DNA of 7,912 nt from Candidatus Microgenomates bacterium (GTDB lineage: Bacteria > Patescibacteriota > Microgenomatia > UBA12405 > UBA6130). Numbering within the stretch: position 1 is the stretch's first letter; each line of letters opens with the position of its first letter. The DNA lies in assembly GCA_015485895.1 (NCBI GenBank), contig WFSR01000022.1, positions 1 through 7,912 on the forward strand, written 5' to 3'. Made by a program: the position numbers and the translations under genes. The notes beneath the pieces are model-generated. The model made no database searches. It had not been told where the DNA came from and saw only the letters and a program-made list of their open reading frames with translations. Shown here one piece after another: positions 1-4,938 of this stretch.

Positions 1-221
1 ATTATTTGGAATTGGTCCAAGGCCACATTGGCAAACCGTTCCGGTATTTTCGACCACCATTCGTTTATTATTTGCCCGGCATTGTTCAAAACCATTTTCT
101 GGTTAACAATTTCCCCGAATAGGCAGATCCGATTTTGGGTACAAATGGTAACAAAATACCACCCCGGCGCCGAATAATCGTAATTTTGGAGGCGGGATGA
201 ATGGCGATTCAGATTTTTCAT
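1..221 (-). CDS. IS200-like (Y1/HUH) transposase, N-terminal part, cut by the window edge
   Basis: Reading the minus strand from the ATG at 221-219 gives 73 open codons to the window edge. The protein starts MKNLNRHSSRLQNYDYSAPG and continues with YFVTICTQNR, CLFGEIV, MVLNNAGQII and NEWWSKIPERFANVALDQF. This is the usual N-terminal half of the transposase_IS200-like (Y1) family, in which that last block is normally followed by an MPNHxH metal-binding motif, here off the window. Family members are single-strand DNA nucleases/transposases acting through an HUH motif and one tyrosine. The start overlaps the stop of the upstream recombinase-like gene as ATGA, so translation may be coupled. It is clearly a different subfamily from the RAYT at 5728-6399. 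The family call is firm from the visible blocks; activity cannot be judged without the C-terminal half. Confidence 0.82.
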   Translation of the reverse strand, partial: MKNLNRHSSRLQNYDYSAPGWYFVTICTQNRICLFGEIVNQKMVLNNAGQIINEWWSKIPERFANVALDQFQI

Positions 222-790
222 GCCATTGTCTTTAACAAATATTGCCTAACATCGGCGGTGTAATTTTTGATGGTATTGCGGCTGGCGCCATTTTCTTTTA
301 GCCAGGCCCCAAATTGGGAAACCAAATCGTGGATTTCTTTTTCGGCGCTGGTATAAATAGGGGCGTTGGTGAGATTGACGGCCGGATTTTGTTTGGACAA
401 GCCTTTGTCTTGACAAAATTGGCAGAAGCGGCGGATAGTTGCTAAACGGCGATGAATGGTTGATTTTGCGATTCTGTTGGCAAAAAGGAAATTTTTGTAG
501 GCCAAAAGCAGGGCCGAGGTGATTTTCGCCGGGTTGATTTGATTTTCTTGAGGGGAGAGGGCTTGGCGGCCCTGGTGGCTGGCCATTTCCAGGGTTAGCC
601 AGCCCAAAAAATGGCGCAGGTCGGAGAGATAATTTTTGACGGTCAGGGGAGAGGTCTTTTCGGCTTCTAAGTGGCGGCGAAAAAGGTCGAGGAGCTCTTG
701 CTGGGAAAGGGTCTGGGAAAATTTCCGGCCTTTTGGCTGGCAGGGCCAACTTTTCAGCTGGCGGGGCAGGAATTTTCGCCAAAAGTTCAT
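218..790 (-). CDS. Xer/phage-integrase-like protein with SAM-like DNA-binding domains only; catalytic domain absent, probably truncated
   Basis: The 190-aa product has a basic N-terminus, then a full SAM-like core-binding domain of tyrosine recombinases at about residues 28-145: a helix with LLDLFRRHLEAEKTSPLTVK, the NYLSDLRHFLGWL segment, and later STIHRRLATIRRFCQFCQ with PAVNL. A second copy of the same fold begins near residue 151 (LVSQFGAWLKENGASRNTIK, then NYTADVRQYL) but stops after its first two helices. Family members normally continue into a catalytic domain with R..H-R-H..Y; none of it is present, so this product cannot cleave DNA alone. It could be a remnant broken by deletion or insertion at the transposase junction, or a bona fide binding-only protein. 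Start ATG is at 790-788, with no Shine-Dalgarno but AT-rich -10-like boxes close upstream. The domain call is good; whether it works is unknown. Confidence 0.72.
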   Translation of the reverse strand: MNFWRKFLPRQLKSWPCQPKGRKFSQTLSQQELLDLFRRHLEAEKTSPLTVKNYLSDLRHFLGWLTLEMASHQGRQALSPQENQINPAKITSALLLAYKNFLFANRIAKSTIHRRLATIRRFCQFCQDKGLSKQNPAVNLTNAPIYTSAEKEIHDLVSQFGAWLKENGASRNTIKNYTADVRQYLLKTMA

Positions 791-841
791 TTTGAACCTA
801 AATTATATAAAATTATACAAGTTATATGCATTTAATTTCAG

Positions 842-868
842 CTTATACCACTATAAAAAGTTTGTCAA
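842..868 (-). promoter_or_regulatory. Candidate promoter of the recombinase-like gene
   Basis: The minus strand has a perfect TTGACA (868-863) and an extended -10-like TGGTATAAG (850-842). The 15-nt spacer is shorter than the usual 17, so the match is imperfect. Two further TATAAT boxes lie nearer the gene at 817-812 and 807-802, the latter only 11 nt before the ATG at 790; either could drive a short-leader transcript instead. All boxes point toward the gene at 218-790. Confidence 0.35.
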
Positions 869-1230
869 GAGGGGGTTTGATACATTTAGTGGGGGTCTAG
901 AAAGAGAAGGGATTAGTGCCTGAGAAGGTAAGAAGAAAGGCAAAAATTAGTTTTCACACCAGATTACACGGCGAATTAACCGGAAAATAAATATGTAGGA
1001 AGTTAAAGTAATAATAACTAGTACATCAGAGGATATCAAATAGAGCGGGAAAACTGCGGAGATATAACTAATCCGTTTAACGCATAATCACCGTATGAAA
1101 GAGAATGTGAAAGGGAGTAAAAAAGTGAAAAGTTGAAATGCAAAGTGCAAAAGAAGTCTAAGTGGAAAGTTAAAAATGGAACTAGGGACTAGGTTGTTGG
1201 AACTTGGAGCTTAGAACTTAGCGAGAGGCC
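869..1230. other. Non-coding stretch without a recognisable gene
   Basis: No convincing coding frame is present; the longest ATG frames are a few tens of codons or less with no family resemblance. Around 1024-1060 it holds a faint, decayed match to the ATCAGG-type repeats found at 5090-5250 and 6540-6730. The right end is a purine-rich tract described separately. No RNA gene was recognised. Confidence 0.5.
1125..1194 (+). repeat. Purine-rich AAGTGAAAAGTT / GGAACTAGG repeat, copy 1
   Basis: A run of short purine-rich words (GTGAAAAGTT, AAAAGAAGT, GTGGAAAGTTAAAAATGG) passes into AACTAGGGACTAGG. The same order of words recurs at 4540-4617, including an identical AAAGTTAAAAATGGAACTAGG-type join. 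Related GGAACTAGG words occur at about 1826 and 5036, and on the opposite strand at 6755-6835. The strong purine bias of one strand over tens of bases and the tandem degenerate words suggest slippage-generated repeats. Confidence 0.6.
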
Positions 1231-1326
1231 TTATTTTTTAGAAGCAAGATAGGCTAAAACAATGACGATAATGGCAATGATAGTGAGGGTAACTGTGCTG
1301 GTAGTTAGGTCCCAAGTAAAGTTCAT
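1231..1326 (-). CDS. 31-aa single-pass membrane microprotein
   Basis: A short minus-strand frame from ATG 1326-1324 to TAA 1233-1231 encodes a product starting MNFTWDLTTSTVTLT and ending AYLASKK. Residues 10-27 are almost entirely Thr/Val/Ile/Leu/Ala, enough for one membrane helix, and the tail is Ala-Ser-Lys-Lys, so the positive end probably stays in the cytoplasm. It lies 3 nt after the stop of the 33-aa gene and is third in a head-to-tail cassette. No Shine-Dalgarno is visible, so translation probably depends on re-initiation after its neighbour. No family is recognised. Support comes from the two similar frames in tandem, the membrane-helix composition and the tight spacing; such short frames can arise by chance, hence moderate confidence. 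Confidence 0.5.
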   Translation of the reverse strand: MNFTWDLTTSTVTLTIIAIIVIVLAYLASKK

Positions 1327-1329
1327 AGC

Positions 1330-1431
1330 TTAACGCTTGCTTAAAACAGCAATAATTCCCCCAATAATAAGGATCACCCCTGCCAAAATAAAACCGGTGT
1401 TGAAGCCAACAAGGATGTTTGTTCCACTCAT
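1330..1431 (-). CDS. 33-aa single-pass membrane microprotein
   Basis: The frame runs from ATG 1431-1429 to TAA 1332-1330. The product starts MSGTNILVGFNTGF and continues ILAGVILIIGGIIAVL-SKR: a polar N-terminus, one glycine-rich membrane helix at about residues 13-30 and a basic tail. Its ATG overlaps the stop of the 108-codon frame upstream as ATGA, and an AGAGG Shine-Dalgarno (minus strand, 1443-1439) lies 7 nt before it, inside the upstream gene's end. A good ribosome site, a 4-nt overlap and a clean hydrophobic helix together make this a likely real gene. The GxxxG-like spacing (G18, G24, G25) could support helix packing. No family is recognised; candidate roles, such as a partner of the neighbouring two-helix protein, are inference. 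Confidence 0.62.
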   Translation of the reverse strand: MSGTNILVGFNTGFILAGVILIIGGIIAVLSKR

Positions 1432-1637
1432 AACTTTGCCTCTTTAGTAAAGTATAAAGCAAAATATAAAGATATACAAGCAAGAGTTACCCATATCAAA
1501 GAAGAAATTACTCTTAAAGGGCCGCTTGCCTCGCCGACAAAGCCCTGACCAATAATTGCCGCCAACACTAACCCTTTAGCAAAATCAGCGAAAAAATTAG
1601 CTAAAACTTTGAATTGGTTCGGTTCTAACGAAAGCAT
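1428..1637 (-). CDS. Small two-helix membrane protein (about 69 aa from Met at 1637; frame open to 1754)
   Basis: From ATG 1637-1635 the product begins MLSLEPNQFKVLANFFADFA and has two membrane helices: GLVLAAIIGQGFVG and, after a short GEASGPLR turn, a long VISSLIWVTLACISLYFALYF, then a TKEAKL tail. The xxFFADFAKGLxxAxxxG pattern resembles widespread small two-helix bacterial membrane proteins of unknown role; I recall the general pattern only, not a named function. The start was chosen because an extended -10-like TGcTACCAT (1654-1646), with TCGACA 18 nt further upstream, sits just before it and because the conserved-looking part begins here. The frame stays open to an ATG at 1754, but its first ~16 codons are REP repeat sequence. 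It overlaps the 33-aa gene as ATGA and heads the cassette. Confidence 0.6.
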   Translation of the reverse strand: MLSLEPNQFKVLANFFADFAKGLVLAAIIGQGFVGEASGPLRVISSLIWVTLACISLYFALYFTKEAKL

Positions 1638-1645
1638 CTTAAACA

Positions 1646-1675
1646 ATGGTAGCAGTAGAGTTAAATTTCTGTCGA
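1646..1675 (-). promoter_or_regulatory. Candidate promoter of the small membrane protein cassette
   Basis: On the minus strand TCGACA (1675-1670) is followed after 18 nt by TACCAT (1651-1646), preceded by TG to form an extended -10, TGcTACCAT. Transcription would begin within a few bases of the ATG at 1637, much like the near-leaderless layout of the genes at 2385 and 7702. If used, the cassette is transcribed independently of the REP copy at 1708-1752. Confidence 0.35.
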
Positions 1676-1707
1676 GAGCCAGCGCCTGGGCAGCATTTTT
1701 TACGACA

Positions 1708-1752
1708 TCTCCCGAGGTGTAAAGGGTACTGCACCTCGGAGGTGCGCAATGC
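1708..1752 (+). repeat. REP-like palindrome, copy A (3' truncated)
   Basis: It matches the left part of the ~80-bp element at 4939, 5554 and 6421: the arm CCCGAGGTG, a spacer GTAAAGGGTACTG, then CACCTCGG and AGGTGC. After GCGCAATGC it departs from the family, so the second arm CACCTCGGG and the TTTTTGG..GTGCCTG tail are missing. It lies at the 5' side of the minus-strand membrane protein cassette and supplies the first codons of its extended open frame. Confidence 0.8.
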
Positions 1753-1854
1753 ATAAAGACGAAAGCTAAAAGCTAAAAGCCTAAAGCCTTAGTAAGGAAA
1801 AAAGAATTGATATAAAAAAAATAGATGGAACTAGGAACTCGGGGCGTGGTAGTG

Positions 1855-1973
1855 CGTCATCCTGATTTTCCCCGGTGCTAGCCGGGGAAAGTTCAGGATC
1901 TTCAGGGGGTGTACTGCCAATATATGGTGGTATGACACCCTGCTGAAGATGTTGAATCAAGTTCAACATGACG
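1855..1973. repeat. CGTCAT-bounded nested palindrome, element 1
   Basis: The 119-bp segment is bounded by CGTCAT (1855-1860) and ATGACG (1968-1973). Inside are three stacked hairpins: CCCCGG-tgctag-CCGGGG at 1870-1887; ATCTTCAG..GGGTGT pairing with ACACCC..CTGAAGAT across about 1899-1950; and GTTGAA-tcaa-GTTCAAC at 1951-1967. The words ATCCTGA and TTCAGGAT at the left base also pair. No open frame is present. The terminal inverted repeats and lack of coding resemble a non-autonomous (MITE-like) or BIME-like mosaic element. Confidence 0.6.
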
Positions 1974-2017
1974 AAAACGTGGTGGACCATCAATGTTAAT
2001 CAGACACCTAACTGAAG

Positions 2018-2187
2018 ATCCCGCCCTTTCGTAAGAAAGAGCGGGATCTAGCGAGAGGAGCGAGCGCATGAAAGTTGACCCAAGCCCAGGTGCTAAAAGA
2101 CCGCTAACGCTAGATTTTTACCCCGACTCCGCCGGCTGGCGGAACGTCTTGGGGCTTCACTCCGCCTTCGGCTTCGCTCAGGATGAC
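2018..2187. repeat. Nested palindrome mosaic, element 2 (shares modules with 4623-4773)
   Basis: It begins with a strong hairpin at about 2018-2049, arms GATCCCGCCCTTTC and GAAAGAGCGGGATC around GTAA. This is the reverse complement of the hairpin at 4628-4660 apart from one or two bases. It also contains an imperfect palindrome, TCCGCC-ggct-GGCGGA (2128-2143), and ends in GCTCAGGATGAC followed by AAGGAGACTAA, the same end as the element at 4773. A weaker duplicate of CGTCyTGGGGCTTC...CTCAGrATGAC follows at 2223-2254. The module ATCAATGTTAATCAGAC just upstream (1990-2006) also recurs at 4679-4695. Confidence 0.55.
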
Positions 2188-2259
2188 AAGGAGACTAAAC
2201 AACCAAATTCCAGCTGACATTACGTCCTGGGGCTTCGCTAACGCTCAGAATGACATAGT

Positions 2260-2370
2260 TTAAGTGTTTTGATCATTTGGTCATTTGAATTTTGAACATT
2301 GTTTAGGATTTGGGTCATTAGGGTTTAGGATTTGTTTGAGATTTGTGATTTGGTGCTTGGAATTTCATTC
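2260..2370 (+). repeat. GT-rich leader repeat upstream of the GGDEF-like gene
   Basis: The block consists of variants of ATTTGG, ATTTAG and GGTCATT. Its core at 2297-2345 matches the minus strand at 7793-7745, upstream of the ComEC-type gene, at 45 of 49 positions. The word ATTTGGTGCTTGGAATTT (2348-2365) recurs exactly at 5387-5404. No gene is seen here. Confidence 0.7.
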
Positions 2371-2379
2371 TGTTATCAT
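2371..2379 (+). promoter_or_regulatory. Extended -10 promoter, leaderless layout
   Basis: TGtTATCAT (2371-2379) is followed by 5 nt and then the ATG at 2385. A start site about 6-7 nt after the -10 would fall at or next to the A of the ATG, so the mRNA would have no room for a Shine-Dalgarno and none is present. The gene at 7702 has the same layout, TGtTATATT with 5 nt to ATG. No convincing -35 was found, which an extended -10 can tolerate. Confidence 0.55.
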
Positions 2380-2384
2380 TGATT

Positions 2385-3524
2385 ATGGGTGAAACAGGTG
2401 AGGTGAAAAGCCAGGTGGAATTGACTGAACGGCAAGAATTTTTGTTAAAAACGCCCGAATTGGCAAAGAGAATAACGGCCTTTTTGCAAGAGCTAGATTG
2501 GGTGCAAGAGGGAAATGTCCAACCACGGCTGGAATGGCAGAAGGAGCTAGAGGAGGCTTTGAAACGGAAAGGGGGAGTAGCGGTAATTTTGGTGGATCGC
2601 TGCGGTAAATCATGTGGGCAGGAAAACCGCCAGTTCCCTGAAGTGATGCAGGAGACGCGGAAAGCAATTGACAAAGTGCTGCAAGGTAAAGAGATAGAAG
2701 GAGGGGTTACCTGGGGGCGGCGCCAACTTGTTTATGGGGAGCACACGAATGAGGCTAATGGGAAACGTGAAAAACATAAGAATAGCGAGAAATATAAGCA
2801 CCGTTCTTGGGAGGTGGGTGAGGACGAACTATGGGTCCGGCTCAGTGGGGTAGATGAGGAAAAGCTAGGAGAGATCGGCAAGCAGCTAGACGCAGAATTA
2901 AATGGCGCCAGTCAGCGGGCTTATATTGCCCTGGCTTTGGTCCCCCAGGGGATGACAGCCGGGGCTAGCCAACTTTTGCGGGCAAGCGATTGGGCTTTGG
3001 GGGTGGCGAAAAAATGGTGGAAGAAAAGAGAAGAACGGGCTTTGGCAGTGGCCCGGTTCGGTGGTGAACAATGGCAGTTGAATACTGGGGCCGGTTGGCA
3101 GGAGATTCCGGCCGCGGCCATGGCCTTGAAGCCGGCAAAGTATCCCGAAGGGGTGATTATTACCAATGCTGCCCAAAAGTTGCGTTCGCGCTGGCAAGAT
3201 CTAGGTTGGCAGCGGGAATATGCTCTGATCGCCGCGGCAAGCCCGGCCGAGATGAAGGAAATCAACAAAAAACGGGGGATGATCGGCGGCGACCAGGCCT
3301 TGCTGGCAATTGCCGGGGCTTTGGTGGAGATGACAGAGGAACTTAGCCTAAAGATGGGGAAAATCGGAATTTATAAAATTGGGGTCAATTTTGTGGTCAC
3401 TGGGCCGCGGGCGCTGGCCGGCGAAATTCAGGAGGCAATGGAACAAAAATTGGCCGGTTTGCCAAGAAAAAAATTTCCTTTTGGAATCCAATATGCCTTT
3501 TTTGGGGAGGAATTAGCAGAATGA
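2385..3524 (+). CDS. Cytosolic protein with two degenerate GGDEF-like domains
   Basis: The 379-aa product has no signal or membrane segment. After an N-terminal Glu/Lys-rich helical part (1-60), a first GGDEF-like unit spans about 62-225: GGVAVILVD, a charged insert near 118-140, VGEDELWVRLSGVDEEKL (GEDEL at 145-149 where GGDEF belongs), and LLRASDWALGVAKK (197-210), which fits the LLxxADxALYxAK end of the family. A second unit spans about 278-378: MKEINKKRG and GGDQALLAIAGAL (290-313) match FKxINxxxG..GDxxL, and YKIGVNFVV (330-338) stands where YRIGGDEFVVL belongs. Both signature motifs are broken, so diguanylate cyclase activity is unlikely; nucleotide sensing or a structural role is inference. 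ATG 2385 was preferred to an in-frame TTG at 2379, which lies in the -10 box. It overlaps the next gene as ATGA, forming an operon. Confidence 0.62.
   Translation: MGETGEVKSQVELTERQEFLLKTPELAKRITAFLQELDWVQEGNVQPRLEWQKELEEALKRKGGVAVILVDRCGKSCGQENRQFPEVMQETRKAIDKVLQGKEIEGGVTWGRRQLVYGEHTNEANGKREKHKNSEKYKHRSWEVGEDELWVRLSGVDEEKLGEIGKQLDAELNGASQRAYIALALVPQGMTAGASQLLRASDWALGVAKKWWKKREERALAVARFGGEQWQLNTGAGWQEIPAAAMALKPAKYPEGVIITNAAQKLRSRWQDLGWQREYALIAAASPAEMKEINKKRGMIGGDQALLAIAGALVEMTEELSLKMGKIGIYKIGVNFVVTGPRALAGEIQEAMEQKLAGLPRKKFPFGIQYAFFGEELAE
3506..3510 (+). promoter_or_regulatory. Shine-Dalgarno site within the operon
   Basis: GGAGG lies 10 nt before the ATG at 3521, inside the end of the upstream gene. 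It is one of only two clear ribosome sites in the window; the other, AGAGG, serves the 33-aa gene. Both sit at internal operon positions, while first genes appear leaderless. Confidence 0.5.
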
Positions 3525-4543
3525 AACAGCGAGTGCGAAACAACCACTGGGGAGCAATTTTGCCACTAGGAGGCGCTTTTTTGAGCCTTTGGTTGGTCTT
3601 GGCCGGAGCCCTTTTAGTCCGGGGGCCCCTTTTCTTGGCCCAAGCGGCCGGGGGATTAGAATTGGCCATCAGTCCGCCGTTGTTGACGGTGATGATTAAG
3701 CCCGGACATAGTTTGACACAGTCGTTTATAGTTGCCAACCGTAGCCAGCGGCCGGTTTATCTCGAAGCACGGTTGGTTCCCTTCCAACCTCGGGGCTTAA
3801 CCGGAGGGATTAAGTTGGAACAACAATTGCCGGCCAACGGGCTCCATTTTTCTTTGGCTAATGCCAACCGCCGCTTGAGGGAGCCATTTTTGTTGGCGCC
3901 GGGCCAAAGGCAGCAACTGGTCTTGCGGCTTCAAGCCGATGCTCAGGCGTCAGAAGGGGACAGCTATTACACTTTGCTGGTGGAACAAACTTGGCGGGGA
4001 CAATTCTTGCCGATCAATACCAGTCGGGCCCGGATTGCTGTTGGGGCGAATATTTTGGTGACAGTCTCCCAGTCGGGCCACAACCAGGCCCGGTTGGAGA
4101 TTGCTAAACTTAAAGTCAGCCGTTATTTTAATGATTGGGGCCAGCCGGTTCGGCTGCTGGCTGTGATTGCCAATCGGGGGCTTAATTATGCGCCGCTGCA
4201 AGGGGAGTGGCAGGTCAGTGGCTGGGGTGGGCTCTGGCGCCGCCGCCTCGCCTTGCGTCCCGATAATGTCCTTGCCCAAAGCCAACGCCAAGCCGTCTGT
4301 TGGCAGCAGAACCGTGATAATGCTGCTAAATTAGCAGGACAGACAATACCTTGCCAAGTTAAGCCCTGGCTACCGGGTTACTACCAGGCAGAATTGCGGC
4401 TTGGCGGCGGCGCCAGCCAAAGCGCCCGGGTCCACTTTTGGCTCATTCCCTGGCGGGAATTACTAGCTTTGGCTATTTTGGTAGGAGTGGGGTATGGAAT
4501 TAAAAAGGGGCTAGGGGCTAAGGGCGAGGGGCGAAGGAAGTGA
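3521..4543 (+). CDS. Membrane-anchored extracellular protein with Ig-like (DUF916-like) region
   Basis: The 340-aa product starts with a basic stretch (MKQRVRNNH) and a long hydrophobic segment (about 11-40) ending in LAQAAGG, a plausible signal peptide with an AxA-type site. The exported part opens ELAISPPLLTVMIKPGHSLT, then QSFIVANRSQRPVYLEARLVPF, LLAPGQRQQLVLRLQAD and GDSYYTLLVEQ. This is the beta-strand order of bacterial extracellular Ig-like domains such as DUF916, which open with a sxsPpxxxvxlkPG motif. A second beta-rich part (about 195-305) has RYFNDWGQPVRLLAVIANRG and GYYQAELRLGGG. Near the C-terminus LLALAILVGVGYGI (about 313-326) is a membrane helix followed by a Lys/Arg-rich cytoplasmic tail. 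The tail GLGAKGEGRRK and the stop codon are encoded in the start of a purine-rich repeat. Role at the cell surface is inferred; binding partner is unknown. Confidence 0.68.
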   Translation: MKQRVRNNHWGAILPLGGAFLSLWLVLAGALLVRGPLFLAQAAGGLELAISPPLLTVMIKPGHSLTQSFIVANRSQRPVYLEARLVPFQPRGLTGGIKLEQQLPANGLHFSLANANRRLREPFLLAPGQRQQLVLRLQADAQASEGDSYYTLLVEQTWRGQFLPINTSRARIAVGANILVTVSQSGHNQARLEIAKLKVSRYFNDWGQPVRLLAVIANRGLNYAPLQGEWQVSGWGGLWRRRLALRPDNVLAQSQRQAVCWQQNRDNAAKLAGQTIPCQVKPWLPGYYQAELRLGGGASQSARVHFWLIPWRELLALAILVGVGYGIKKGLGAKGEGRRK

Positions 4544-4617
4544 AAAGTTAAAGTGAAAAGTGGAAAAGAAGTGGAAAGTGAAAAGTTAAAAATGGAACTA
4601 GGAACTAAGAACTAGGT
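4540..4617 (+). repeat. Purine-rich AAGTGAAAAGTT / GGAACTAGG repeat, copy 2
   Basis: It repeats the word order of 1125-1194, ending in AAAAATGGAACTAGG and AACTAAGAACTAGG. It starts inside the preceding gene: the TGA stop at 4541-4543 is part of the first GTGAAAAGTT word. Confidence 0.6.
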
Positions 4618-4622
4618 CAATA

Positions 4623-4773
4623 CCTCGTCATCCCGCTCTTTCTTGCGAAAGGGCGGGATCTTCGGTGGGTGGTGAGCTATCAATGTTAATCAGACGCCTG
4701 GCTGAGGATGCTGAACCCCCAGGCCCCTTCGCGCCCTCAGGGGCGGGGGGCGGGCAAGTTCAGGATGACGAGG
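4623..4773. repeat. Nested palindromic element with 10-bp terminal inverted repeats
   Basis: CCTCGTCATC (4623-4632) and GATGACGAGG (4764-4773) are perfect reverse complements bounding 151 bp. Inside is a hairpin with 13-nt arms, ATCCCGCTCTTTC and GAAAGGGCGGGAT, around TTGC (about 4630-4659). It pairs fully with one G-T wobble, and is shared in reverse orientation with 2018-2049. The module ATCAATGTTAATCAGAC and a GC-rich hairpin CCCC..GGGG at about 4725-4745 follow. No coding frame is present; it looks like a non-autonomous palindromic insertion. Confidence 0.65.
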
Positions 4774-4793
4774 AGACTAAGCACCAAATCACC

Positions 4794-4829
4794 TGCCTGC
4801 GCAGGCAGGCCTGCCTGCGCAGACAGGCA
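4794..4829. repeat. Tandem GC-rich palindromes (CCTGCCTGCGCAGGCAGG type)
   Basis: A perfect 18-bp palindrome, CCTGCCTGCGCAGGCAGG, is followed directly by a near-copy, CCTGCCTGCGCAGACAGG. The two units can also pair with each other. They sit between the TIR-bounded element and an AT-rich hairpin. No gene is seen. Confidence 0.6.
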
Positions 4830-4832
4830 AAT

Positions 4833-4938
4833 CCCAAATTCCAAACAATATCAAATACCAAATACTAAATACCAAAACACAGAAGCCTAAGACTGTCTTG
4901 TTTTGAATTTTGGTAATTTGAATTTTGAATTTGTTTGA
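4833..4938. repeat. AT-rich inverted-arm repeat
   Basis: A left arm of CAAATACCAAATACTAAA-type words faces a right arm containing TTTTGAATTTTGGTAATTTG, which can pair with CAAAT..ACCAAAA. Similar left-arm/right-arm pairs occur at 7733-7880, and right arms alone at 2268-2300 and 5300-5335. It abuts REP copy B. Confidence 0.45.

Noticed and set aside
246..782. 178-codon minus-strand frame parallel to the recombinase-like gene
   Set aside because: Frame-shifted Pro/Arg-rich shadow; the SAM-like motifs are only in the 218-790 frame.
1094..1135. 13-codon frame MKENVKGSKKVKS
   Set aside because: Too short, in a purine-rich repeat tract, with no ribosome site or neighbour coupling.
1238..1483. 81-codon minus-strand frame over the small membrane cassette
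   Set aside because: Its Tyr/His/Cys-rich product has no membrane or domain logic; the overlapping frames with ATGA coupling, Shine-Dalgarno and clean helices explain the DNA better.
2379..2384. TTG start at 2379 for the GGDEF-like gene
   Set aside because: It lies in the extended -10 box; ATG 2385 fits the spacing seen at 7702.
2383..2667. Minus-strand frames opposite the GGDEF-like gene
   Set aside because: Shadows of the coding strand, low-complexity Pro/Ser-rich products; the plus frame has clear domain matches.
4630..4660. Intrinsic terminator for the 2385-4543 operon
   Set aside because: The hairpin is strong but followed by CTTCGGTGGG rather than a T-run, lies about 85 nt past the stop, and belongs to a repeat found elsewhere in inverted form.
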